From: Hymenobacter siberiensis
GTDB taxonomy: Bacteria; Bacteroidota; Bacteroidia; Cytophagales; Hymenobacteraceae
Direction of reading: 5' to 3'
Length of the DNA: 64,000 nucleotides
NCBI RefSeq assembly: GCF_018967845.1
Contig: NZ_JAHLZZ010000001.1
Span: 4,464,001-4,528,000, forward strand
This document shows positions 16,712 to 25,405 of the stretch, piece by piece. How positions within the stretch are numbered: the first letter of the stretch is position 1; every line of letters begins with the position of its first letter. A program made the translations under genes and the position numbers. Under the pieces are notes generated by a model. It was not told the origin of the DNA, ran no database searches, and was given only the letters and a program-made list of their open reading frames with translations.

Positions 16712-17347
16712 ATGCTGCAACTCACGAATTTTAGCAAGTCCTACCGCGGGCGGGCGGTACTGCGCATCAATTCGTTTGCCTTCGCCTCCGGCACCTCCTG
16801 GGTTCAGGGGGCCAATGGCTCGGGCAAGAGTACCCTGCTCAGCGCCATTGCCGGCATCACGCCGTTTGAGGGCGATATTTTGCTGGCGGGGAAATTGAGC
16901 GTTAAAAAACAAGCGGTGGCCTACCGCCGCCTCGTCAATTTTGCCGAAGCCGAGCCCGTATTTCCCGAATTCCTGACCGGCCGCAAGCTGATTGACCTGT
17001 TCCGAACGGCCAAGAACGGCCCACCCCACCAGGAGGACTTCTACCTGGAAGGCCTGCACATGACGGCCTACGTGCACGAACCGGTCGGCTCCTATTCGAG
17101 TGGCATGCTCAAGAAGCTGTCGCTGGTACTCGCTTTTCTTGGCCAGCCCACCTGCATCGTGCTCGACGAGCCGCTGACCACCCTGGACGCGGCGGCTATT
17201 CCGGTGCTGTGCGCGTGGATGGCCCACTAGCACGCCCAGCAGGGCACCAGCTTCCTGCTCTCCTACCACCAAGCCTTTGCGGCGGGGGCGCTGCCAGCCA
17301 TGCAGCAGCTGCTCATCGAACACACCACCCTGCGTCACGCCAGATGA
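16712..17347 (+). pseudogene. ABC transporter ATP-binding protein, internal TAG stop
   Basis: The frame starts at the ATG at 16712. It has Walker A (GANGSGKST, near residue 35), a degenerate signature (SYSSGMLKKLSLVLAF) and Walker B (CIVLDEPLTTLD). TAG at 17228-17230 then interrupts it, but the same frame continues for 38 codons, including TSFLLSYHQAF (the switch-His region), to a stop at 17345-17347. The full length would be about 211 residues, normal for a small ABC ATPase. The real stop overlaps the permease ATG (ATGA), showing that the two were coupled. The truncated protein lacks the H-loop and is unlikely to work. Confidence 0.85.
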
Positions 17348-18464
17348 ACAGGCCCCTGACGCGCGTCTTGCTCAACGTCGTGGCCCGTGGCTTTTATCGG
17401 GAGCATACGGGCTGGCTGATTGTGCTGTTCCTGGGGGTGTTCGTTAACTTTTTCTGGACCCAGGTGCCCAATCAGAACCACCTCACGGAGGCGCAGATTC
17501 TTGCGAACGGCTTTCGGCTGGTCATCCTCTCGGTGAGCGAGCCCATTGGCGTGGCCGCGCTGCTCGGCGGCGGCTTTCTCTACAGTCTCAAGAGCTGGCA
17601 TTACGTGGCGGGCCGCTTGAAAAGCCCCGATGTGCAATTTATGGCCTACAGCAGCAACGCCTTGCCGGGGCGAGAACAGGTCATGTCGTGGGCCGTAGTA
17701 CAGGGAGTTATCCTGTTGCCGGTGGTGGTTTTGTACCTCTACGCCATGGTTATCGGGTTCTTTTTTCACCACTGGCAGGTACCCGCGCTTCTGCCCGCGT
17801 AACTGCTGCTGCTCGCCCTGGCCGGCGCGTACTACTGTACTACTACACGCGCCTGCTCAGCAGCACGGTGGGGAAGCCGGACAAACGAGCGGGCCTGACG
17901 TAGGCGCACCACTAGCCCAAACCGTTATTCAGCCTGTTCTTGTACGAAATCATCGCCACCAAGCGGATAACTTATCTGCTGACCAAGCTGGCATCAGCAG
18001 CGAGTATTGCGTTGCTGCTTCTAGCTTTTTCAGACGCCCGCGCCGATGTTCGGCTCGCGGGTATGATAGCGCTGTGCTGTGCGTTCGGGCACGTCATCCT
18101 GGTCTTTCAAGCCGGTGTATTCGAATTGTTTTACCTTCCCTTCGTGCACAACCTGCCGTACGGCCGGGGACGAGCCTATGGCCGACAGGTGCTGTTGTAC
18201 GGCGTGCTGCTGCTCCCCGAGCTCGCGTGGCTGCTGACGGCAAACGGGTTCCGCGCCGGCCTAACAGCGGCCGCTTTGCTGCTGAGCGTAACCCTGCTGC
18301 TACGCGCCTTGCTCTACCGGACGGGCCAGCACATGACCTTTTACCTGCGCATCGTAGTTGGCCTGTTTCTTTTCCTGCTCCTGGCCAACTTATTTGCGTT
18401 GACCGGTTTGCTGGCCATTGGCAATGCCCTGGCGGCCGGGATATTGCTATTCAGCTACCGTTGA
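17344..18464 (+). pseudogene. ABC permease-like membrane protein, multiply disrupted
   Basis: The ATG at 17344 overlaps the ATPase stop. The first 152 codons encode membrane segments (WLIVLFLGVFVNFFW, VILLPVVVLYLYAMVIGFFF). The gene then carries TAA at 17800, a one-base loss near 17833, TAG at 17901 and TAG at 17913. From there the frame at 17916-18464 is open and encodes at least five more hydrophobic segments. The joined protein would be about 373 residues. The transported substrate is unknown. Four separate lesions within 120 bases make this a clear pseudogene. Confidence 0.82.
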
Positions 18465-18491
18465 CTACCAGCCGCCCCCGGATAGAGGGCA

Positions 18492-18632
18492 GTGGTCAGA
18501 AGCCGGGTGGTGCGATGAATTGGCCAGCGGGCTTCGTCGTATCACTAATTGGTATTGCACATGGCAGCGGCCGGAAAGCGTTTAGTGGTACGACGACCAA
18601 AAAGTCGTCGTACCGCCCGACTTTAGACCACC
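18492..18632. repeat. Dispersed palindromic repeat, family R3, copy 2
   Basis: The outer arms GTGGTCAGAAGCCGGGTGGT and the complement of GTACCGCCCGACTTTAGACC are related, and an inner stem GGTACGACGAC/GTCGTCGTACC lies at about 18585-18614. Its left part, GGTGGTGCGATGAATTGGCC, matches the inverted right flank of the copy at 13979-14076. Confidence 0.72.
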
Positions 18633-18795
18633 GCCGGAATGAACGAAGCGGCAAAACGGCTTCGGCGGCGCGGGCGCACCAGCGGAGCATCACGGTCGCC
18701 CACTCCCCGGCCGCAACCGCCTCGCACTGGTAAAATGGAGCCGGGCGGGCCATTCGGCCCCAATCGCAGTACCTTGTTCGGGCAATTAGCTACGT

Positions 18796-21414
18796 ATGGT
18801 TTTCATGCCTGATTCTTCCCGCCCTCCACTACCGGCCGACCTTCTCTCTTCGCAGGACCTGTTGCAAGTGGTGCTCAGCACTTCCCAAAACGGCATTATG
18901 CTGCTGCGCCCCTTGTATGATGCCGCCGGCACCACCATTGTGGACCTGGCCTGGGCGTACCTCAACCCCGCCGCCCGGCAAATGCTGAGCCTGCCCGAGC
19001 ACCCCACCGAGTCCTTCCTCACGCTGTTTCCGACGGCGGTGGCGGCAGGTGTATTCGGCTTCTACCGCGACGCATTTTTGAGCGGCCAGGAGGCGCGCCG
19101 CCAGAACAACTACCAGCACGACGGCCTCAATGGCTACTACCTGCTGGTGGCCCAGCGCCAGGGCGAGGTATTGGTGGTGAACTTCACCGACACCAACGAC
19201 CAGACCCGCTCGGCCATCGTAGAAGAGCTACGCATCAGCCAGGCCCGCGAGCTGGAGGCCCGCGCCGAAACCGAGCAGCAGCGCCAGCAGCTGGAGCAGA
19301 TGCTGCACGACGCCCCGGCCATGATTTGCGTGTTCGACGGGCCGCAGCACACCTTTCAGTTCGTGAACCCGGCCTACCAGGCGCTGGTGGGCAACCGGCC
19401 CCTCGTAGGGCTGTCCGTTGCCGTGGCCATGCCCGAGCTGGAGGACCAGCCCATTTTCGACCTGCTGGATAGTGTGTACCAGACCGGCGAAACCTTCCGG
19501 GCCTCGGAGATGCTGGTGCAGCTCGACCACGACAACGAAGGCCGCCGGGAGCTGGAAAAATGCTACTACAACTTCATCTACCAGGCCCGGCACGACCAGC
19601 GGGGGGCCATCACCGGCATTTTTGTGTTTGCCTACGACGTGACGCCGCAGGTGCTGGCCCGCCAGGAAGTGCAGAACCTGAACGAAGAGCTGGCGGCCAT
19701 CAACGAGGAAATGGCCACTACCAACGAGGAGCTGCGGGCCAGCAACGACGAGTTTATAGCGACCAATACGGCCCTGGCCCACTCGGAGCAGGCCCTTTGC
19801 AGCCTCAACCAGGAGCTGGAAAGCCGCGTGGTGGCCCGCACCCAAGAAAGCCAGACGGCCCGGGACGAGACCGAGCGCCAGCGCATTCGGTTCCAGCGCG
19901 TGTTCGAGCAGGCACCGGTTGCCATCTGCGTGTTTCACGGGCCCGACTATGTGCTGGAAATCGTGAACCCACCCATGGCCCGCATGCTGGGCCGAGCACA
20001 GAGCCAGCTGGTGGGCCTACCATTTTTTGAGGCGGTGCCGGAAATGCAGGCACAGGGCCTGCGGGTCCTACTCGATGAGGTGCGCCGCACGGGCGTAGCC
20101 TTTGTGGCGCAGGAGCAGCCCATTCGCCTGGCCCACCACAAAGCCGACGAGGTGGGATACTTCAATTTTGTGTACCAGCCGCTGCACAACGAGCAGGGTC
20201 AGCCCACCGGCATTACCTGCATCGCCACCGAGGTAACCGAACAGGTGCTGGCCCGCCAGACCACCGAAGCCGCCACCCAGCGCCCGCGCCTGCTCACCGA
20301 TGCCCTACCCGTGCTCATCTCCTATGTTGACCGCGACGAGCTTTATCAGTTCGTGAATCAGTCGTATCGCCGCTGGTTCGGCCGCGACCCCGAAACCATG
20401 ATGGGCAAGTCGGTGCTGGAGATAATCGGCCCCGCGGCCTACGCCCCCGTGCAGGACTACATTGCGCGGGCGCTGGCCGGCGAGCACCTGGAGTTCGAGG
20501 CCCGCATGCCCCACCGCGAGGGCTTTGTGCGGCACACCCGCACCGACTACATTCCCGATGTGCACCACGGCGAAGTACGGGGCTTTTATGCCCTCGTCAC
20601 CGACATTACTGAGCAGGTGGACGCCCGCCAGCACGTGCAGGAGCTGAATGAGGAGCTGGCCGCCATCAACGAAGAAATGCTGGCCGCCAACGAGGAGCTG
20701 CGCGACACCAACGACCGGCTCAACCACACCAACGTGGACCTGGACACGTTCGTTTACACCGCCTCGCACGACCTCAAAGCCCCCATTGCCAACATCGAAG
20801 GCCTGCTGCTGGCCCTGGCCGAGCAGCTGCCCGCCACCGTGCGCCACGCCCCCGACGTGACCCACCTGCTGGACATGATGAGTGGCTCGGTCACCCGTTT
20901 TCAGCGCACCCTCGGCCACCTCACCGATGTGAGCAAGCTGCAGCAGGCCCACGCCGAGCCCGCCGAAGCCGTGGACCTGGCCGCCCTGGCCGAAACCGTG
21001 CGCCTCGACCTGGAACCGGCCCTGGCCGCCGCCGGCGGCCACCTCAACCTGGATGTGGCCGACTGCCCCACCGTGCGCTTTTCGCCCAAAAACCTGCGCA
21101 GCATCCTGTATAACCTGCTCAGCAACGCCATTAAGTACCAGGTGCCGGGCCGGGCCCCGCAGGTGCTGCTGTGCGCCACGCGCCGCCAGGGCCAGGTGCA
21201 GCTGGAAGTGCACGACAACGGCCTGGGCCTGACCGAAGCCGAGCAGACCAAGCTGTTTGTGATGTTCCGGCGCCTGCACACCCACGTCGAGGGCACCGGC
21301 GTGGGCCTGTACATGGTCAAGCGCATGGTAGAAAACGCGGGTGGCAGCATCCGGGTGCAGAGCGAGCCGGGCGTAGGCTCCACCTTCACCGTAGTGCTGC
21401 CCGACCGCGCCTGA
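18796..21414 (+). CDS. Multi-PAS hybrid-free sensor histidine kinase
   Basis: This 872-residue kinase has no signal peptide or membrane segment, so it is probably soluble. Four PAS-like domains lie at about 20-140, 165-285, 360-480 and 495-615, the later ones with PAC ends. They are joined by coiled-coil linkers with repeated NEELAAINEEM motifs (about 295-350 and 615-645). The HisKA box ASHDLKAPIAN puts the phospho-accepting His near 659. HATPase motifs follow: NLLSNAIKYQ near 772, DNGLGL, and GTGVGLYMVKRMVENAGG. It likely phosphorylates the response regulator encoded 32 bases downstream. The signal is unknown. The Bacteroidota-type linker repeats are typical. Confidence 0.9.
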   Translation: MVFMPDSSRPPLPADLLSSQDLLQVVLSTSQNGIMLLRPLYDAAGTTIVDLAWAYLNPAARQMLSLPEHPTESFLTLFPTAVAAGVFGFYRDAFLSGQEARRQNNYQHDGLNGYYLLVAQRQGEVLVVNFTDTNDQTRSAIVEELRISQARELEARAETEQQRQQLEQMLHDAPAMICVFDGPQHTFQFVNPAYQALVGNRPLVGLSVAVAMPELEDQPIFDLLDSVYQTGETFRASEMLVQLDHDNEGRRELEKCYYNFIYQARHDQRGAITGIFVFAYDVTPQVLARQEVQNLNEELAAINEEMATTNEELRASNDEFIATNTALAHSEQALCSLNQELESRVVARTQESQTARDETERQRIRFQRVFEQAPVAICVFHGPDYVLEIVNPPMARMLGRAQSQLVGLPFFEAVPEMQAQGLRVLLDEVRRTGVAFVAQEQPIRLAHHKADEVGYFNFVYQPLHNEQGQPTGITCIATEVTEQVLARQTTEAATQRPRLLTDALPVLISYVDRDELYQFVNQSYRRWFGRDPETMMGKSVLEIIGPAAYAPVQDYIARALAGEHLEFEARMPHREGFVRHTRTDYIPDVHHGEVRGFYALVTDITEQVDARQHVQELNEELAAINEEMLAANEELRDTNDRLNHTNVDLDTFVYTASHDLKAPIANIEGLLLALAEQLPATVRHAPDVTHLLDMMSGSVTRFQRTLGHLTDVSKLQQAHAEPAEAVDLAALAETVRLDLEPALAAAGGHLNLDVADCPTVRFSPKNLRSILYNLLSNAIKYQVPGRAPQVLLCATRRQGQVQLEVHDNGLGLTEAEQTKLFVMFRRLHTHVEGTGVGLYMVKRMVENAGGSIRVQSEPGVGSTFTVVLPDRA

Positions 21415-21446
21415 ACCTAACCCCCGGCCGCTACGTAGGGGTGGCT

Positions 21447-21851
21447 ATGCCTAAGCTAAGCAGTGTGCTGTTGGTCGATGACGACCCGACCAATAATTTT
21501 CTGAATGAACGGCTGCTCAAGCGGCTGGCTGTGACGGAACACATTTTAGTGGCCGAAAACGGGCGGGAAGCCCTGGCTGTAATCCAGCAGGCCAGCACCG
21601 CGTCCCAGCCCAGCTACCCGGCCCTTATTCTGCTCGATATTCAGATGCCCGTTATGAATGGCATTGAGTTTTTGCAGGCCTACCAGCAATTGCCGCTGCC
21701 CCAGCGGCGCGACACCACCGTGGTGGTCCTCACCACTTCCATGGACCTGCGCGACCTCACCTGCCTTGAAGCTCTGCCCGCCGCCGGCCACATCACCAAG
21801 CCCCTCACCCTGGAAAAGCTCGATGCCGTGCTCCAGCAGCACTTTCAATAG
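21447..21851 (+). CDS. Single-domain response regulator
   Basis: The 134-residue receiver domain has no output domain. The acidic pocket is VDDDPTN (residues 11-17), the phospho-acceptor is Asp64 in LLDIQMP, the Thr/Ser is in VVLTTSMD, and the Lys is in ITKPL. It follows the PAS kinase gene by 32 bases and is its natural partner. It resembles the orphan receiver at 39363-39773, sharing FLN.RLL.RLAV after the acidic pair. Without a DNA-binding part it probably passes phosphate on or acts by protein contact. Confidence 0.9.
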   Translation: MPKLSSVLLVDDDPTNNFLNERLLKRLAVTEHILVAENGREALAVIQQASTASQPSYPALILLDIQMPVMNGIEFLQAYQQLPLPQRRDTTVVVLTTSMDLRDLTCLEALPAAGHITKPLTLEKLDAVLQQHFQ

Positions 21852-21967
21852 CCAATCAGCCCCCCAGAAAGCTGTTTGAGGCAGCCCTGATAAGCCGCCA
21901 CCGGCAATCCTGTCCAATCCCGTCATGGCATCCACGTTCGAGTGGCTGGCCGTTGGCCTATCACCGC

Positions 21968-23077
21968 TTAAAACGACAGCGCGATGCTCGTCGTCACGTT
22001 GCCATAGCTGCGGTTATCGGGGTTATCCACGCGAGAAAATACGCCGCTCGCCCCGTTCAAATATCGGCCTTCGACGCGGCATAGCACGTTGCTGGCGGGC
22101 GCGTAGTCGAGGTTGAGCGAGCCGCCGACCACCCGGAAATCGGCATCGAAAGCGGTGGGCGAAATGCTGTTGATGATGACGCCGCGCTCGGCGTAGTAGT
22201 ACTCGCCGCGCAGCGTGGTGGAAAACTTTTCGGCCAGCTTATACTTCACGAAAGCCGAGGCTGTGTGCCAGGTATCGTACTTCTCCTGGCTGGCGCTCTG
22301 CTGCTTGCCCACGTCGAACACCAGCGCCAGGTTCACGCGCTCGGTGGCGGCGTAGGTGATGTAAAAATCGTGGAAATAGCGGCGGCGGATGCCCAGGCCG
22401 GTGGGCTGCTCGTTGCCGTAGAACGTGCTGCTGTTGATGAGCACCTTGTCCGACGGCTTCCACTGCAGCTGGGTGCCGAGGGCCTTGGCCTGGTTGGTTT
22501 CGCGGATGTTCTGCCAGCCGTTCAGCACCAGCCCGGTGAGGGTGAGCTTGGGGCCGACTTCGTAGGTGAAGCGGGCACCGGTTTCGAAATAAGGCGAGTT
22601 TTCGGCGTTCAGCGAGCGGGTGAGCGTCCAATTGTCCTTCGACAGGGCCGATTCGAAACCCAGGTGTGAGTTGAAAATTCCGAAGTCCAGCCACGCCTTG
22701 GCAAACGGCCGGAAACCCGCGTACGCCTCGTAGATATGCTGGAACACCAGGTCTTCCTTCGAGTAGTTGGCCGCCGGATACGAACCCGTGTGCAGGCCCA
22801 CCGTGCCGCGCACCGTGCCATCGTTGTAGCGAACCCCAACCAACGCCTGGTTCACCGTGAACTCGTTCTGGCGGTTGTGCGAGAAAATAAAGGAGGGCCG
22901 GCTATTGCCATTGGCATAGTCAAAATCATAGCCGTAGTAGCCATCCACGAAGCCATAGTAGCTGAGCGGCGAGGGTGTGGCAGTGGCGACAGCAGGCGGC
23001 GGTGTCGTTTCGGGAGTAGTTTGGGCGGTGGCAGCCAGCGGTAGCGCAGCCAGCAACAGAGAGATAGAAAGCTTCAT
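21968..23077 (-). CDS. Outer membrane porin (beta-barrel porin-2 like)
   Basis: The product has 369 residues from the ATG at 23077; two TTG codons before it are ignored. The signal peptide ends at ATAQ. The mature protein starts YYGFVDGYYGYDF and is made of alternating strands, ending in a Phe (TSIALSF), the classic barrel end. It fits the OmpL-like porin family. The gene lies 23 bases after kdpC on the same strand. In related genomes a porin of this kind commonly follows kdpC, so it may admit potassium or other small solutes. That role is inferred. Confidence 0.8.
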   Translation of the reverse strand: MKLSISLLLAALPLAATAQTTPETTPPPAVATATPSPLSYYGFVDGYYGYDFDYANGNSRPSFIFSHNRQNEFTVNQALVGVRYNDGTVRGTVGLHTGSYPAANYSKEDLVFQHIYEAYAGFRPFAKAWLDFGIFNSHLGFESALSKDNWTLTRSLNAENSPYFETGARFTYEVGPKLTLTGLVLNGWQNIRETNQAKALGTQLQWKPSDKVLINSSTFYGNEQPTGLGIRRRYFHDFYITYAATERVNLALVFDVGKQQSASQEKYDTWHTASAFVKYKLAEKFSTTLRGEYYYAERGVIINSISPTAFDADFRVVGGSLNLDYAPASNVLCRVEGRYLNGASGVFSRVDNPDNRSYGNVTTSIALSF

Positions 23078-23100
23078 CAACAAATTTTACAAGAAATAAA

Positions 23101-23664
23101 TTACCGGGCGGCCAGCGAGTCCAGCGCCAGATTTAGTTGCCATACGTTCACTTTGGCCGGACCGAAGAACGCCAGCAGCGGTTTTTCGACGTGGCGCGCC
23201 ACCAGCGCCCTCACCTGGGCCTCGGGCAGCCCGCGTACCCGCGCCACCCGCGCCACCTGCACCAGCGCCCCGGCTGGCAAGAGGTGCGGGCCGCGCCCCG
23301 CGCCGCTGGTTGTGAGCAGCGCGGCAGGTACCTGGCCGGTGAGCGCCGTGGGGCGCTGCTGCGCGAAAGCGGTGAGGCGACTGTGCACCGTTTTCAGGCA
23401 TGCCGGATTCGAAGAGCCTTTATTAGAGCCGCTGGAGGCATCGACCTGGTAGTCGGCTGCCGAGGGCCGCGAGTTGAAATACCCGGGCGCATCAAACTTC
23501 TGGCCCCCGTTGGCAAAGCCCGCCACGGGGCTATTGCGGCTGATTTGGACGCCGGCGCCGGGCGCAGCCTGCGCCACGGCCGCTACAAAGGCCGGGCATA
23601 GGATGCAGCACAGTACCAGCAGAGCGATGGGAAGGCGGAAGGCGGAATTGAGCTGGGTTTTCAT
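23101..23664 (-). CDS. kdpC: Orphan KdpC, potassium ATPase subunit C
   Basis: The 187-residue protein starts at the ATG at 23664 with one membrane helix (LPIALLVLCCILCPAFVAAV). The extracytoplasmic domain shows family motifs: YFNSRPSAADY, SSGSNKGSSNPA, AALLTTSGAGRGPHL, RVARVRGL and FFGPAKVNVWQLNLALD. KdpC stabilises the KdpFAB high-affinity potassium pump. Here no kdpF, kdpA or kdpB lies upstream; the next gene is a TlpA-like protein. Either the pump subunits were lost or they sit elsewhere. The frame itself looks intact. Confidence 0.88.
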   Translation of the reverse strand: MKTQLNSAFRLPIALLVLCCILCPAFVAAVAQAAPGAGVQISRNSPVAGFANGGQKFDAPGYFNSRPSAADYQVDASSGSNKGSSNPACLKTVHSRLTAFAQQRPTALTGQVPAALLTTSGAGRGPHLLPAGALVQVARVARVRGLPEAQVRALVARHVEKPLLAFFGPAKVNVWQLNLALDSLAAR

Positions 23665-23680
23665 GATTGAGGAGCTAAAT

Positions 23681-23723
23681 GGTGGTTGGTGGCGCGCGTC
23701 TGCGGCGCGTGCCACCAACCACC
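23681..23723. repeat. Hairpin before kdpC
   Basis: GGTGGTTGGTGGC and GCCACCAACCACC are perfectly complementary, with a further CGCG/CGCG stem inside. It lies 17 bases before the kdpC start, in the leader of that gene, and could mark a deletion scar or regulate its expression. Confidence 0.7.
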
Positions 23724-23984
23724 CCCGATACAGGGTACCATCACCCCACCTGGCCCATAAACTCGCTGCTTCCGCCGCAACAGCGCCAGCAGCCGCCGAA
23801 GCCGGCGACGTACAGAATCGCGATGAAGAAAAGGCGAGCTATACTGGGTGTGATTGATGGGGCTGTCCGAGTCTTTACCAAACCGGGTCCGAATTTCCTT
23901 ATAGCTGATTATTCTGATGCAACAATCTGAAATACAGATAACAAACTTCCATCAATGCAATTTATTGATTTTCTCAAACGCCAA

Positions 23985-24031
23985 AAACCGGGTCATTCTG
24001 ACCCGGTGCGGCGGTCAGAATAACCCGGTTT
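23985..24031. repeat. Hairpin at the end of the TlpA-like gene
   Basis: AAACCGGGTCATTCTGACC and GGTCAGAATAACCCGGTTT pair over 19 positions with one mismatch. It lies 42 bases past the stop of the minus-strand TlpA-like gene and may end its transcript, though no U-run follows in the minus direction. Confidence 0.7.
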
Positions 24032-24072
24032 CTACATTTCAGCAGCGGCCTAAGTATCTGCCGCAGGTGGTG

Positions 24073-25203
24073 CTACTTTATCAATTTTGCCAGGGTAGCG
24101 CTTAGTTCAGCGCCGTGCAGGTTTACGGCCACGATTTTGCCGTCGGGGCCCACCAGAAAGTTCTGCGGAATAGCCCGCACGCCGTAGCGCTGGGCAGCTG
24201 CATTCTGCCAGCCCTTCAGGTCCGATACCTGTGTCCAAGCAAGCTGGTCATCCCGAATAGCTTTCAGCCATTTGGCCCGTCCATTTTCATCATCTAGCGA
24301 TACGCCCAGGATGTCGAAGTTACGACCTTTGTACTCGTTGTAGACCTTCGTTACGGCGGGGTTTTCGGCGCGGCAGGGCTTGCACCAACTGGCCCAGAAA
24401 TCGACCAGCACATACTTGCCGCGGTAGTCGGCCAGGCTCACCGTTTTGCCATCGGATGTGGTCTGGCTGAAGATGGGCGCGGGCTGGCCAATTGCGGTTT
24501 CCTTCAGGCTCTGCACCATTGCCCCATATTCGCGGCCCTGGGGAGTGTTTTTCAGTTCCGGAGTCAGCGCGGCGTACACCGGGCCCACGGTTGCATACTG
24601 CGGCACGTCCAGCATACGCATTCCCAGCAGCGCATCCAAGCTGGCCCAAGAACCGGGGTTGGCCTTGATGAAGACGTAATTTATCTGCACGATTTCCTTG
24701 TTGAAGCCATCAAATTGCGCCTGCATCCGCTCTCGAAATTCCGGAGCCTGACGCTGAGACTCGGTTGCCTTCTGCGCCTCGGCTCCAACAACTTGCATAC
24801 GGGCGATAATCGGTTTCATAGAAGCATCCAGGCGCAGATAATCGGCCATAGCCGGCCCACCTGTAATGGTAGCGTGGGCCAGCGAGTCGGGGCTGGTCAC
24901 GGTTACGGTGCCGGGCTCCAGGAATATGCGCGTGCGGTCACCCATTGGCCCAAACAGACTGACCAACCGCCCTTCGCGTCGAAATACCAGGTCGGCCGTG
25001 GTGGGTGCATCGGCGGTACCTTTCAACTCAAAAACGCCATTTTTCAGCGTCGCCGAGTCGGCAATGCTCATGCCGCGCACCAGGTAAAGCTTGGCCGGGG
25101 CACTCAGGTTGCCGAGCTTGCCTTTGACGGTATAAGCAAACGGCGTTTGGGCCTGGGCCAGGCACGGCAGGGCCAGCAGCAAGGCGAGTAGGTACTTTTG
25201 CAT
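24073..25203 (-). CDS. TlpA-family thiol-disulfide protein with DUF4369 domain
   Basis: The product has 376 residues from the ATG at 25203. The signal peptide ends at AQAQ. The first half (about 20-110) is a DUF4369-like beta domain (FAYTVKGKLGN, KLYLVRG), then a helical linker. The last 145 residues form a thioredoxin fold with the redox site FWASWCKPCRAENP and the cis-Pro region AIPQNFLVGPDGKI. It works in the periplasm or on the outer face in disulfide reduction. It occupies the place where kdpFAB would be expected between the NtrC-like regulator and kdpC. Confidence 0.9.
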   Translation of the reverse strand: MQKYLLALLLALPCLAQAQTPFAYTVKGKLGNLSAPAKLYLVRGMSIADSATLKNGVFELKGTADAPTTADLVFRREGRLVSLFGPMGDRTRIFLEPGTVTVTSPDSLAHATITGGPAMADYLRLDASMKPIIARMQVVGAEAQKATESQRQAPEFRERMQAQFDGFNKEIVQINYVFIKANPGSWASLDALLGMRMLDVPQYATVGPVYAALTPELKNTPQGREYGAMVQSLKETAIGQPAPIFSQTTSDGKTVSLADYRGKYVLVDFWASWCKPCRAENPAVTKVYNEYKGRNFDILGVSLDDENGRAKWLKAIRDDQLAWTQVSDLKGWQNAAAQRYGVRAIPQNFLVGPDGKIVAVNLHGAELSATLAKLIK

Positions 25204-25356
25204 ACGAGTGGGAAGTTGGTTGTGGAAAGATTTACAGGAACTTAACCGGCCCAATATAACCAGTCCTGCGGTGCCTTTCACAACGTTGGACTGCCGGCAA
25301 AAAGTATGTGCAAAGGGCGCAAAATTCCGAGCGCGCCAACAGCAGTAAAACCCAGA

Positions 25357-25391
25357 ACAGTCATGCTGCGGGCAGGGCTCAGCATGACTGT
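25357..25391. repeat. Palindrome, family R4 (short form)
   Basis: ACAGTCATGCT and AGCATGACTGT are perfectly complementary around a 13-base centre. It lies just after the NtrC-like gene (minus strand) and shares the GTCATGC edge of the longer R4 palindromes. Confidence 0.7.
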
Positions 25392-25405
25392 CTCCATATC
25401 CTTGC

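Noticed and set aside
15805..18464. Recoded TAG codons (read-through or suppressor system) explaining the in-frame stops in several genes
   Set aside because: Many intact genes in the window (for example the RAYT, CvfB, GH97 and flavoenzyme genes) end in TAG, the permease also has a TAA and a frameshift, and the stops fall on different residue types. Ordinary decay is simpler.
23681..23760. Sigma-54 promoter before kdpC
   Set aside because: A TGGCAC sequence is present but the GC of the -12 element is two bases off the required spacing and lies inside the hairpin.
23739..23920. Tiny minus-strand frame with a hydrophobic stretch (LFFIAILYVAGFGGCW) upstream of kdpC, considered as KdpF or a small membrane peptide
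   Set aside because: It has no acceptable start codon except TTG, does not match KdpF, and the stretch overlaps low-complexity GC-rich DNA.
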